Assembly: GCF_000143415.4 (NCBI RefSeq) | Contig: NW_003314272.1 | Location: 2,133,728-2,197,727 of the forward strand | Source of the DNA: Selaginella moellendorffii | Taxonomy: Eukaryota > Streptophyta > Lycopodiopsida > Selaginellales > Selaginellaceae | Length of the DNA stretch: 64,000 bases | Direction of reading: 5' to 3' | Part shown: positions 36,366-47,293 of the stretch, in pieces | How the letters are laid out: each line of letters opens with the position of its first letter | How positions within the stretch are numbered: position 1 is the stretch's first letter | Program-made: the position numbers and the translations under genes | Notes under the pieces: model-generated | Told to the model about the DNA's origin: nothing | Database searches by the model: none | The model's input: the letters and a program-made list of their open reading frames with translations, nothing else

Positions 36366-37001
36366 TTTATTCAGTAAAATGGGACTAGGTACAAATTTTC
36401 AAGTATTTGAAAATGACGTGAAATTATATGTTTTTTGTCCAGGGGCTAGATATATCTGGGGCATGGTGACTAGCGCGGTGACTTTGTGTCCAGACTGAGT
36501 CCATCTGGTTGTATAATAAATCTCATTGTTAAGGTGAACAAGCCGAATCTGAAGCTAAAGAAGAGCGATGGCATGCGCGCACACACTATTTGTTTGTTCA
36601 TTGAGTGTGTGGTGAGCTTTCCAAGATGAACGTCATTTCTATTAGCCAGACATATAACTTAATGGTGAGAACATTTAGATATTATTCAATGTTATCTTTT
36701 TCTAACGAATCTAATTGTGAAGGTGTAGCAAGAGGCATTGCTAGTCTGGAGAAGTCATTTAACTCATTTGACCCTTAGTTTATTTTCATGAAACTAAATA
36801 ACATTCATATTATTAAGGAATTTCTCTAGTACCTTTTTTTTACGACATAGAGGCTTGCATTTCTTTCAAAGGTGATTTAGTAAAAGGCCTGAGGGCACAT
36901 ACCATTCTATTTCTCAGACCGGTATTAAGATATACTAGTGCAAAGGGAAAAAGGTATTTGGTGATCAAGTAAATGGCATGAGGGCACACGCCATTATAAG
37001 C

Positions 37002-37259
37002 CTAAGCGCTAGTGGACACCTCCTTTTTGGTACTCTCAGCGGTACTATCATCCTTCTCCGGGTCAGTTGTTTTTCTTTGGATTGTTGTCTCTGACGTTAC
37101 TGGGGCATTCTTGATAGTTGTTAATGTTGCCGTTTGTTCAGAAAAATGATCACCTGGAGTATAATACGGGGAGTTTGGAAGACTTATATATTCTACATCT
37201 TCACCTATCTCCTTCTCCGTCTCCTTTTCTGCCTCACTTACAAATTTTGTGCTTGCCAT
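37002..37259 (-). CDS. Small acidic frame, possible element gene or exon
   Basis: An ATG at 37259 opens an 85-residue frame, MASTKFVSEAEKETEKE, rich in Glu, Thr and Ser, with no recognised domain. A TTTTAG acceptor-like site precedes it. It lies downstream of the transposase on the same strand and could be a 3' exon or a separate small gene. Support is weak. Confidence 0.25.
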   Translation of the reverse strand: MASTKFVSEAEKETEKEIGEDVEYISLPNSPYYTPGDHFSEQTATLTTIKNAPVTSETTIQRKTTDPEKDDSTAESTKKEVSTSA

Positions 37260-38093
37260 GAGAACGCTCTTCACCCTAAAATATGGAGTTCGTTGTGTTA
37301 TAAAAGGAAACCAACACACACGCTGCAAGGGAATGATGGTACATAAAGCACGTAAGCCCACAATATGGGTTTATGTGCCATTAATATGGGCCACATGCCA
37401 TATTATTAGATTTATGCACGTGTAATTGGTAAATGCATATATCACATCATCTTTGTTTTACCTCACACACTATATCAGGCCTAATGAACCATATCACATG
37501 TGCGCACATGCTCTATATATGGAGAAGTATTATGCAAGGATAGAAAAATTCAATGCATGATTGTGGAGAGCAATGGCATGAAGCCACATGCTAAATAACA
37601 TTTTAGAGAAAGAATTAAAATAAAAACATGCAAACAGTACTGAGTGGACCAAGACTTAGAAGTGCATAATTGAATGAGGTATTTCTAATAAATATTTCAC
37701 TCACCTCATATAGGAATGGCTACCACTCTCAAATGGCGTATCCCCTCATGCCATCACCTCGCAATTTGTTATAACAATCCGATGAATTCATATTCGGCTT
37801 GTTCACCTTGAACTTTAAGTAAGATTTGCTAGAACAACTAAGAATTTATACTTGTTATTTGTATCATCTCACCTAGGAATGGCGTAAGGCCACATGCCAT
37901 CACGCCTCCTCTGATTCAGATTCGGATTGTTCACCTTGAAATAAAATACATTAGAAACTTAGTAAAGGAATATTAATGAATCTCACCTTGAACCCTGTTA
38001 GGCACCAGGTCAGGATAATAGGATAAAGAAAGGGCCCTGCAATCAAGTGATCACCCCTTTAGCCAGTTGGCTTAGGGTGTAAGGGATAAGATC

Positions 38094-40907
38094 CTAACAA
38101 ACCCGGGTTATGAATGCTCTTGCTGCATCTCTTGCATGGTCTGGCAAGGTGATGGTGGCACTCTGCTTCGGCATCCAACCATGCACAACATTATCCACCG
38201 ATATGCTCATGCTGGGATCCCTTGGATTCAGCACCCATCTCTTTTCTAGGCAATCCTTCGTATATCCGGAACTTGGCTTGAACCACTCCACAGTTACATA
38301 GAAGGAGTTAGTTTCCGCGTCCTCCTCTGCATCAGTGATGCAGCGCCCCACCCATATCATTTGTTTTTTATTACTGGGTCTGATAAGCACGACCATTCCT
38401 TTGCAGACCTGTACTGGATTGAATGTTGAATCCAGCTTCTTGTTCCTCAGCCCACAATAGTGATCCTCAACATCGTTATCTGTCACTGCATTTCCAGAGG
38501 ACATTGTTCCACTACTATCTGGTGCTCTAGGTTCTGGCCAAAAGGACTCTTCCAATTCTTCATATACAACCGGCCCATTTTGGATAGTAGATATAATCTT
38601 CTCCCAGTATTCGAGCAAAGGCTTGCACCTCTTAAAATAGGATTCTCCACCAAACACCAACCCCCTCTTCCAGAAGGCAATATGCTATCTAATCCCGGCC
38701 ACTATACTTTCCTAGTCTTTGAGTCCATCCGGGTGCATCGGCCGTGGGGAACCCTGAGGAATCATAGGTTCCCCAGTTATGGGATCTCTCTTGAAGAGTT
38801 CAATGCCATCCACTGGTAGCCACACTGTGTCCCATTCTCTCATCTTGTACCTCATCACTGGAGCACCGTCACGCATGCTGAAATGAAACTGAAGAGGCTT
38901 GGAGTGGCCAATCAGCGTTTCGGATCCGTCCCTGATGTAGCCTCTTACAAACCCCTTAAAGTCTGAAACCTCTGTCACAAGTGCAGCTTCAACAGTGCCT
39001 TTGATGCAATTTTGGAATTCATCGTAGAGTTGTGGGAGGGTGAGGACATTGGATTACCGGAGGGACTCTGCCAGGTGACTGAACATGGCATCGACGTCTT
39101 CATGAGTGTGCCCAACCATGAGAAAGCCAAGTGTAACCGTTTCAAATATGCCTTTGGCAACAAGCATCGCCAAGTACGCGAAGACATACATGTTTTTGTT
39201 CTCACTGCCAGCATTGTCTGTTTGGAGTAGAAGATGGGGTGGAAGGCCACATCGGCCGCAAGAACTTCCTTGAGATTCTGCTTCGTTTGGATGAGGCTGT
39301 GCATTCACCGGGCAACCAGCCTCGTCGGAATGGCATGAGGCCTCATGTGATAACCCTACAATCTGACGGCCAACATATTCACTGGGATGGCATGGGGCCC
39401 CATGCGATACTGCAAGCCTTTCCTCCTCCTCCAGCTGAACCCTGTATGGGGTTCGATCGACAAGGGCCTTATGTAAGGGTTGGCCGTTCGGCTCAGTCTG
39501 CGCACTTTGCAGAGACCTTAAGTGTTTTGCTAGGGACGCAATCATCATGTTTGCACCCCCACCACCCCATAGAGGTACAAAGAAGTTCCCATAGTTCTGG
39601 GCACCATGCCCATGAGCGATTATGCCAAACAGAGACACAGGCAGCTGCATGGATGAAGAGATTGCCTTGGGGGCAGGATTGAGTTGAGGTAAGCACATCT
39701 TTTTCTGGTCCATTTTGTCGTGGATGATGCAGAGGTAAGAGTCAGGTCTCTCCATGGAGAGAATCTTGTTATGATAATATGCAGTCCTGTAGCTTCTCTG
39801 CTCAATGTTGTGGTCGAGCCGCCTTCTAACCAACGTCTCTCACTCTTGAGCGATGCAAGAATTCTTCGACAAAGCCATTTTGATAGCAGTGCACTCGTCA
39901 CACTTTGAAAAGTTGGAGTACTTTCCTATACTCACATCCCTGAACCTATTGCTCCACAATCTACTAAATCTAGATTGGCTCAGCTTTCTGTAGCCATTAC
40001 TCTGGAGTTCCCGATTCACATCTTCCAATATGGCCCCCTTGGTATACATGGAAGGGAGAACTTGTTGGGTGTCTCGAGTTCCATCTTCTAAGAGGCGGGT
40101 TTTATGTGGTTGCTGCTCGCTACATATCTCGACAAACCTCTTGAAGATTGCCTCTCCATATACAACATAACCCCTGGTTTTGTGAGTACCGTCGTTCCCA
40201 TGGACTGCCTATTGAACCCTTTGTTCCTCGAACTCAGTTTTGATTCTGTAGAATGTGCTTCGAGGGACTCCATAAATGATTCTCCATGCCTTCATGCAGA
40301 CCAAACCCCTCTGGAAAACCATGCGCCCCACCTGATATTCTGAAGCATCAACAGATGACTGTAATGCCTCATACACAAAATTGCGAGCTGCCTTCCAGGA
40401 TAATGTCTTGTATCTTGCTCTCTCCTCTTCAATAGCATCCCAATCAGCATGTTGACAGTACCTCCTCTTGCAACAAGCAACTGTCGAGACCATTCGAACC
40501 TCCATCGCCATTTTCTACCTTTTCGGTTCGTTGCTCAGATCCCTTTGGCTGCGCTTTAGGAAGGTGTACTTTCTTTTCCCATGAAGAGATGTTCTGTCAT
40601 CAGTTGTAGTGGTGTTTGATTGTGAATCCTTCACATTCTCAAACACTAAGTGCCTCAATTTCCACCGCACAATGCTTCCAATAGTCAGACTGTTTTCTTC
40701 TGTGTCAACAACCTCTAAAATCACAACTCCAATATCATCCCAGCCCAATTCTTGATTAGCAACCGCATCTCTTGGATCGACAACTGTGGCTAAGCCCTCA
40801 GCTACCACCTCCCCCTCGGGGTTGTTTAGAAACACCTTTGCCTGAATCCATGTAGCACGGTTCTTAAGATCCACGGAGGGAACATGCATCGCACTTGTGG
40901 AGGCCAT
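38094..40907 (-). pseudogene. DUF7869-like DDE transposase, one 937-codon frame with six internal stops
   Basis: From ATG 40907 (MASTSAMHV) to 38094 one frame runs without an indel. It is broken only by TAG 40515-40517, TAG 40209-40211, TGA 39840-39842, TAA 39054-39056, TAG 38712-38714 and TAG 38685-38687. In order it shows a Cys-rich N-terminus (CCKRRYC, about 40475), an HTH-like stretch (VCMKAWRIIYGVPRSTFYRIK region), AVHGN, then a KCDEC finger (about 39890). The catalytic part has IIHDKMDQ (Asp at 39717-39719), LLLQTDNAGSENKN (Asp at 39216-39218) and GHTHEDVD (39090-39110). This D-D-E/D layout with VGHTHED is typical of the DUF7869 RNase-H-fold family in plants and animals. A C-terminal domain (WVGRCITDAEED, VEWFKP) follows. 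It probably mobilises this element and the MITE. Each stop is one C-to-T (or G-to-A) change from a sense codon. Confidence 0.72.
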
Positions 40908-41095
40908 TCTGAAAGTGCAGAAAAGAAGTTAAGACCATACAAAAAATGATTGGAGAATGGCCTAAATCATAACATACCAAACAACCTCAATAGCATGAGG
41001 CCACATGCCATTATTCAAACATGCTATTGACACCCACGTGAAATTTCGCATTCACAAAATTGGCATGAGCCCTCATGCCATTAGTGGTACCACTA

Positions 41096-41287
41096 ATGGC
41101 ATGAGGCCTCACGCTATCTTTGGCCCCTGCTAGCCTATTGCTATATTCCTGTTGCCTTGCTGCAACTGTATATATTTTTGTGTGCGTAACTAGTCACCCA
41201 TACAAAAATATATACAGTTGCAGCAAGGCAAAAGGAATATGGCAATAGGCTAGTAGGGGCCAAAGATGGCATGAGGCCTCATGCCAT
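41096..41287. repeat. Foldback inverted repeat ending in palindrome copies
   Basis: Arms of about 80 bp (41096-41182 and 41200-41287) are inverted copies. Words such as GCTAGCCTATTGCTATATTCC and TGCAACTGTATATATTTTTG pair with their complements across a loop of about 20 nt. The outer ends are two copies of the 22-bp palindrome. It lies just upstream of the transposase gene and could form a large hairpin. Confidence 0.85.
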
Positions 41288-41469
41288 CTTGATATACACA
41301 CAGCTGCAGGCAAGTAAAAACATACATGACAATACGCTAGCCATGAAATTGCAAGGGCCCAAGATGGCATGTGGCCTCATGCCATTTCTAAATGTGGTCC
41401 TAAGCCATTCCATGGTGAACATACCAAGAAGCACAAGTGCCGAATATCAAGAGGAAGCAGTAGCCACAC

Positions 41470-41665
41470 CAAAGACAGTGCCGCTCACAACACTGCAACT
41501 ACTCGTAGTGCCGCTCGCAACACCGCAACTACTTGTAGCGCCGCTCGCAACACCGCAACTGCTCGTAGCGCCGCTCGCACAAACTGCCACTCGCATAAAC
41601 TGTCGCTCGCAATGGCGCTCGCAATGCCGCAACCACTCGTAGACGCATAAACCACAGCTCACAAC
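41470..41665. repeat. Tandem repeat of about 30 bp
   Basis: Units of the form AACACCGCAACTACTCGTAG followed by CGCCGCTCGC repeat several times (41485-41590) and then decay. It lies in the non-coding region between the two divergent genes. Frames through it are artefacts. Confidence 0.7.
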
Positions 41666-42438
41666 GCTGCTTACACAAGCAGCGCTCATTGCACTCAGCG
41701 GAACCAAGAACACGGCGCACAAAAATGATAGACCTAGGAATGAGTTTGAGAATTCAAAAATAACACACGCTTGAACATCACATCAAATCCTCTGACAAAC
41801 CAGATCTTATGATTCCTCTGACAAATTTCAAACTGAGTAGCTTCTAGACTTTGCTGTCGGAGGTTGAACTTTGTCACATCATGTCCTTGCCTCGATCCAG
41901 CTGTGCCATGTCAGTGATTCAAACTTTGCCATGCCGTGTCAGCGATCCGCGCCAAGATTATTCGCTGTGTAAAGGAATAATTATGCTGTGTGTGTACGTC
42001 CATTTATGGCAATATAAAGCCACACGCCATTCAAAGAATAATGCTAGTCGAGCATTTTTTGGTGCATTTTTGGGTTCAAAATTGCATGAGCCCACACGCT
42101 ATAAAGTTTACCTGTACCAAAAATAGAAACAGCTTTATTTACTTGGGAATTTAAGTGGTTGAGGCATTTTTAAACTTACAAACACATGCCCTACTTACAT
42201 TCCTTTGGTTGCTTAAAATTCAAAAATATTATAAACCTTTCTTTTTGCATTTTCAATGTTTTCAATTATGGTTTTTGATTTTCGCAGGACCAGCCTAGTA
42301 ATCTATTTGCATCCCGTCATGTTTATAGCTAGCTTTCATTTGTCCCCTTCGCTAGCCTGAGATACATCTGCTCGGCATCTGCCTCTTACAGCATTTGCCC
42401 AGAAAGGGCATCTTTCTTCACGTAGCATTTGCCACATG

Positions 42439-42464
42439 TTTAGGGTTTAGGGTTTAGGGTTTAG
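42439..42464 (+). repeat. Plant telomere-type TTTAGGG run
   Basis: Three complete TTTAGGG units and a partial fourth lie between the divergent transposase and ParB/MTase-like genes. In plants such short runs (telo-boxes) act as promoter elements. They also identify the lineage as having plant-type telomere repeats. Confidence 0.8.
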
Positions 42465-42899
42465 CAATTCAATAGCTTGATAAACATGCAAATACAGAAC
42501 TTGATGCAAAATCCTTTAATATGTCACAATGCCCCTAGGACCATAAACACATTTCAATAGAGGGTCCTTTCATTTCATAACTCCTTACGTAGATCTTGGT
42601 GAAACCAGAGTTAGTGAAGTTAGTTTCTTGTGATCCCGCATCTGATTGTGATGTCCCTTTGCAGTGTCAATGGAAAGGTCAATGCACACCAAACTGTAAA
42701 ATCTTGGAGCAAAATAACGGTCGGATCTATGGCAAATGCCCCTGAAACATTGTAAGGCTCGTGTGGTCTCATGTGGTGTCTGATCGAGATGCTTCTTTGC
42801 AGGGTCATCAAAAAGGACATTGTATACCATTCTTTATTTAACTGAACATCTGGCATTTTTGGAAATACAAGATGCTTTGGAATATCCAATCATGCATGG

Positions 42900-43519
42900 T
42901 ATAAATATAGCGAGGGTATTAAATGATATCCCAATCATGATCTTTCTTTTGGATTTCACGTGCATGCAGTCCAAGGAATGATGACGTTGCGGATTTCTTT
43001 TGGATTTCACGTGCATGCATGCGCGTGGCGATCCAGAAATTAATGGTGGCACCCAAGTCCGAGGAATGATGATGTTGCGGGATTACCAACCGTCGTGACA
43101 TTTCGCGCGTGTGAGGTTAGGTTTTGCATTTTTCTTCGTACTCGTGCTCGCACACTCGCGCTCACATCGCGCTCCCACTCGCGATCACGCTCACATTCGC
43201 GCTCATCTACCTTCTCTACAGGTTTCTCGTGTGCATCGGCGTCCACTCGCGCTTGCATCACACTCGCGCTCGCATCACGCTCGCATCGCGCTCGTGTGCA
43301 TCGGCGTCCACTTCAAGACACACCCAGTTTGTAACTTCGCCGCCAACTCCGCCGCCCACTCCGCCACCCACACGCAGCCCACTTGGCGTCCCGGGAGATT
43401 TCAGCGCCACTCTCCAACTGTAAGTGGCAGAGTAGCCTTGCTGCTACGATCCGCTGCACACACAGTGCACATTCGCCAGCGAGTCCGGCCTTGATTGTCA
43501 CGCCTCCATTCGGCTTCAA
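42900..43519 (+). promoter_or_regulatory. Leader region of the plus-strand element gene
   Basis: A CGTGCATGCA-rich direct repeat (about 42950-43025, TCTTTTGGATTTCACGTGCA twice) precedes a CT/CG-rich leader (43130-43310, CTCGCGCTCACAT-like repeats). This ends at the ATG 43520, which is followed at once by an intron donor. It looks like a 5' untranslated leader. No TATA box was assigned. Confidence 0.45.
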
Positions 43520-46500
43520 ATGGTAAGTCTTTTAGGCCAAGTAGAAAATGGCATGAGGCCACATGCCATTTAGTAGTAACATTGGCATGCACCGATTGGG
43601 CTCTCGAGTGCAGTCCGGTTACAGATGGCATGTAGCCTCACGCCATCTTAGGATGCAGCCTCAAGACATCTAATGCAGTGGTGAATGGCGTGTGGCCTCA
43701 CGTTATTTCCAGCTGCTAGCTTTTCATCTGTCAACTCTAATTGTTGTGCATTTCTGAACAGGCGAGGAATTGCGTTCTTCTTCCAGCCACTGTCAATGTG
43801 GATGCAGAGAAGGGGGAGGAGCTCACCAGTTGGACTTTCGGGATGGAAGGCGAGGATCTGAGGCTGTACAACACAGATGGTGGGAGAAAAGAATGCATGG
43901 GGATCCTCATCCAAGTGACAGACACTCCATGCAGTTCCATGCAAGAATATGGACTGGCACTTGTGGTAGAGACAGCATCCGCCTTCAAGATCCACCTTGC
44001 ACATTCTAGCGGCTTCCCGGAGGGGGCAGCGGCTATGAGGAATTCCTAGAGGGAGCTAGGGAGAGGTTGTCCAGGAGGCCCACAATTTCAAAGACGCTGC
44101 GGGTCTATGAAGATCACATGGAATCCACGGACCTCACCTACGGTGATGTTCAAAAACTATATTCCAACATTGAGCCGTTGAAAGTGCCTCCAGTTCGCGA
44201 AGCAAAGGGGAAGGGGGTCGATCTGAAAACAACCCCGAAGCAGAAAAGGGTGGTCCAGCTTAAGCCGACGTCCGACTCTCCTGCTCCAAAAAAGAAGCTA
44301 CTCGGTGATGCCATTGCCTCGGGTTCGAACACTACACCCACCAAAACGAAGAGCCGCAAAGAGCAGAAAGAGCAAGAAGAGGCAGCAAAAATCGTCGCAG
44401 ATAATAGTACTTGTTACTATTCCAACAAAGTATATACAATCGACGTGAGCCGTATCGACATCCAAAGCAAATACAACCACAGGCTAGTATCTAATGAGTG
44501 GGTGGAGAAACTGAAGCAGAAAAATGCTGGCAAGTCCAATAACACCCGACATCGCAGACGTGATCCCCTACTACCGAACAATGAAGGGCGAGACGAGGTT
44601 TCCAGACTTGATCAATAGGAAGGTGTTGGACGATCAGAACATCCGGTTCTATGCTGTCTCCGGGCAGCATTCTAGCTTGGCGATGCAAGAGATAGTTGTG
44701 GATATTATGGTGGGCGAGGAGGTGAAGAAAGTCTTCAAGACAAGAGTTGTTCGCCTGATAAAAGGCAACTCGCCCCTCCCATCTATCATATACATCTCCC
44801 ACACGCAGAATGTCAAGCAAGAAACGTGCTACAAATCGGGTCTACACGAGACATTGGCACGAACACGGAAGCTCTGGGTTCAACTGAAGAAGCCACAAAA
44901 ACCAGGACAAGGACGTGCACTAGCAACTAGCGCCTGGCAGGTAAGCCTCGTTGCATGTGGCATAGCATGTGGCCTCACGCCATTTCCATTGTAGGAATTC
45001 TTGAGTCTTCTCTCGAAAACACTGGGGGTCAATAACACACTCAGCATCCATAACATTCTACTTGCGACAAAAGTTGTTTTTGACAAATGGGTAGATGTGC
45101 TGAGGAGGTACCATGACGGGGAGTTGCTAAACTCAATGGGTGTGGAGGACGGCCGGAAGCCCAATGATTTGAAGCTCAACGCCTTGCGTTTCTCGCGGTC
45201 TCTAGACGACGACGACCTTCTGACAGTGGCTAATGCTCTTCTACGTGGTGAGGTAGTCTTCAACAAGACTAAAATGACTCCTGGCCATATTGTGACATAC
45301 GAGGACTTGTGCACGACTCTGAGAGCTCGTGCGCTATTGAAGGATTGGATCTTCAAGCAAGTGGCCGTGGAGAGGGTGAGCATCGACACCACGCAAGAGA
45401 TGATGGAAGAGCTGGAGTTGTCAAATGAAGACATCGACAAGTACGTGAAGGGGGCCCCCAAGTTCATCGATCTGCTGCGGGATGCCACGAAAAGTAAAAA
45501 TGAGAAGTTGGATCAGTATCCAAATTTCATTAAGAGGGATGTCGACTGCCGGCTTCAGAAACAGCTCGACCCCGCAGCAGAGGCCTATCGAGAACCTTAC
45601 CGGGTATACGTGAATTCGGATGAGGATCAAAGGTGGAGGAGCATCGTTTCCCACGGAGATGAGCAGGTCAAGAACATCTTTTGTGTGATGGATTTCACAA
45701 ACAAGGAGATCACTCATGCAGACGAAGTCAGCTCCATCATTGACTTAATGGTGGGACTTGCGGAGGTGGAATCTTTAGTCCACTATATGATCTACGACTT
45801 TGAATCCTATCACAAGTTCTAGAAGGCCTTGAACAAGGTGAAGGCTCGATTGAAAGGCAAGGAGATGCGGGAGATCCATGGGATAATGGCTAAGAAGAAG
45901 ATACCGACGAATGTCCGCATCTTCACACTCGCCCTTGTTATTGGTCCTGCAGCAGAGTGGGACTGGAGTGACTTCCCAACTTCGTTCGACAAGGCCGATC
46001 GAATTGATCTGAGGGAGGTCAATTTACCCGTGCCTGAGGAACTGAAGATGGCTATGGAGCTTTCGAATCCAGAGAAAGCTCCAGGTGCAACATGGGAAAT
46101 GCTCAGCTGGGTCTTCAACGCAATAGCGGGTGGGTCACCTGCTTCCGACTCCAAGGGCAAATGCGTTGTCGAGTACAACTGCGGCGGACTATTCTTTCGA
46201 GCCGCACTACTCAAGGGTGTCCCGTGTGTTGCGGTGACAAACTCCATTGAAGAGGTGACTTCAATGGAGCATATAATTACAGTTGCCAAAGAAAAACAGT
46301 ATCTTCTCTGCGAACCTGGTGAGTATGCACTTTAAGTTTAAATGTTATCTCACAAGCTCTGTATGCAGGAGCGTGGCCACCCCCAGATGCTGAAACGGCA
46401 TTAACAGCTACTGTTGAAGATACCCATGTTGGGCCGAGCTCACAACCTGCACAAGGTAAGGTCACGTGAGGCCTCACGCCATTTTGATTATAGATCGTTG

Positions 46501-47293
46501 TGAATATTCAAACATGAGGACTGAAAAGCGCACTGGTGGCGCGTCGAAGAAGGACAAACAGACAAGCAATAGGAAAAAAGGAGGTACAAATTATATTTGC
46601 AATGGCGTGTGGTCTCATGCCATTCCTTGCAGGAGACACTTCTTCAAAGGCAAAACAGGCAAGCACTAGCCAAGCTCAAACTGACAGTGGTCATAAAAAG
46701 CGAAAGCACGTTGGACAGTTGTCGGGATCAGAGGCGTTTGATTCGAAAAGGAAGAAGGGCAACGAAAAGATGATAGGTAATGCCTCGCGGTTATGGCGTG
46801 TGTGCTCATGCCATTCATCGCAGATCAAGGGCTGAGTGAAAGCAGCCAGTCACCACCTCCTGACTCAGATTCCTATGGCGGACTCCCCTTCCCCAATCTC
46901 AATGGAGAGGTACAATGGATGAGGGATGCTTTTCAAGTCAGGGCCACGTTTTTCTCATCTCGTCGTCTTCGAAGGGTGCAAGAACGTGCAGAAACCATGT
47001 TAAGACAGTCGGGTGAGGATACGGTCCTAGGTCACGCACTAAAACAGGCTATGGATGTCTTGTATTTTGAGATGGAGACTCGGCCAGATGATTTTCCCAA
47101 GATGGTCCTAGAAGAACAAGCCATCCAGCCTGAGCAGCCTATGGAAGAAATGCAAGAGGGGGATGAGGAGCCAGAGAAAGATAATGAGCAGGAAGAGCAG
47201 AAGGACTATGGATCCGCCAGTGGACTCTACTTGCCTGCAAGAGTCATCAGAGCTGGTGGAGGCTACTATCCATATCAACGCCAAGCAAGCTGA
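43520..47293 (+). pseudogene. ParB-like / degenerate DNA-methyltransferase-like protein of the 12.74-kb transposon
   Basis: ATG 43520-43522 is directly followed by intron 43523-43761. Coding continues 43762-44940, 44995-46318, 46369-46455, 46494-46583, 46633-46776 and 46824 onward. Introns are 38-54 nt except the first, and mostly phase 1. A ParB-N-like region (about 44420-44760) reads YTIDVSRIDIQ...NHRLVSNEWVEKL, then a VIPYY block and FYAVSGQHSSLAM, the place of the ParB GxRR/GxHR motif. The later exon shows a pattern like beta-class N6/N4 methylases: VIGPAAEWDW (about 45935-45965) where motif IV DPPY would be, NPEKAP (about 46066-46083), then CVVEYNCGGLFFRAALLKG (about 46160-46215) as motif I. 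Key residues of both motifs are lost, so activity is doubtful. Frameshifts at G-run 44022-44026 and A-run 44520-44524 and TAG 45820-45822 break it. The tail is Lys-rich, then acidic. Confidence 0.5.

Noticed and set aside
38094-40907. Stop-codon reassignment or U-to-C RNA editing to explain the in-frame stops
   Set aside because: A TGA is present as well as TAG and TAA. Other elements in the window contain frameshifts and stops of all kinds, and U-to-C editing is known from plant organelles. Methylation-driven decay is simpler.
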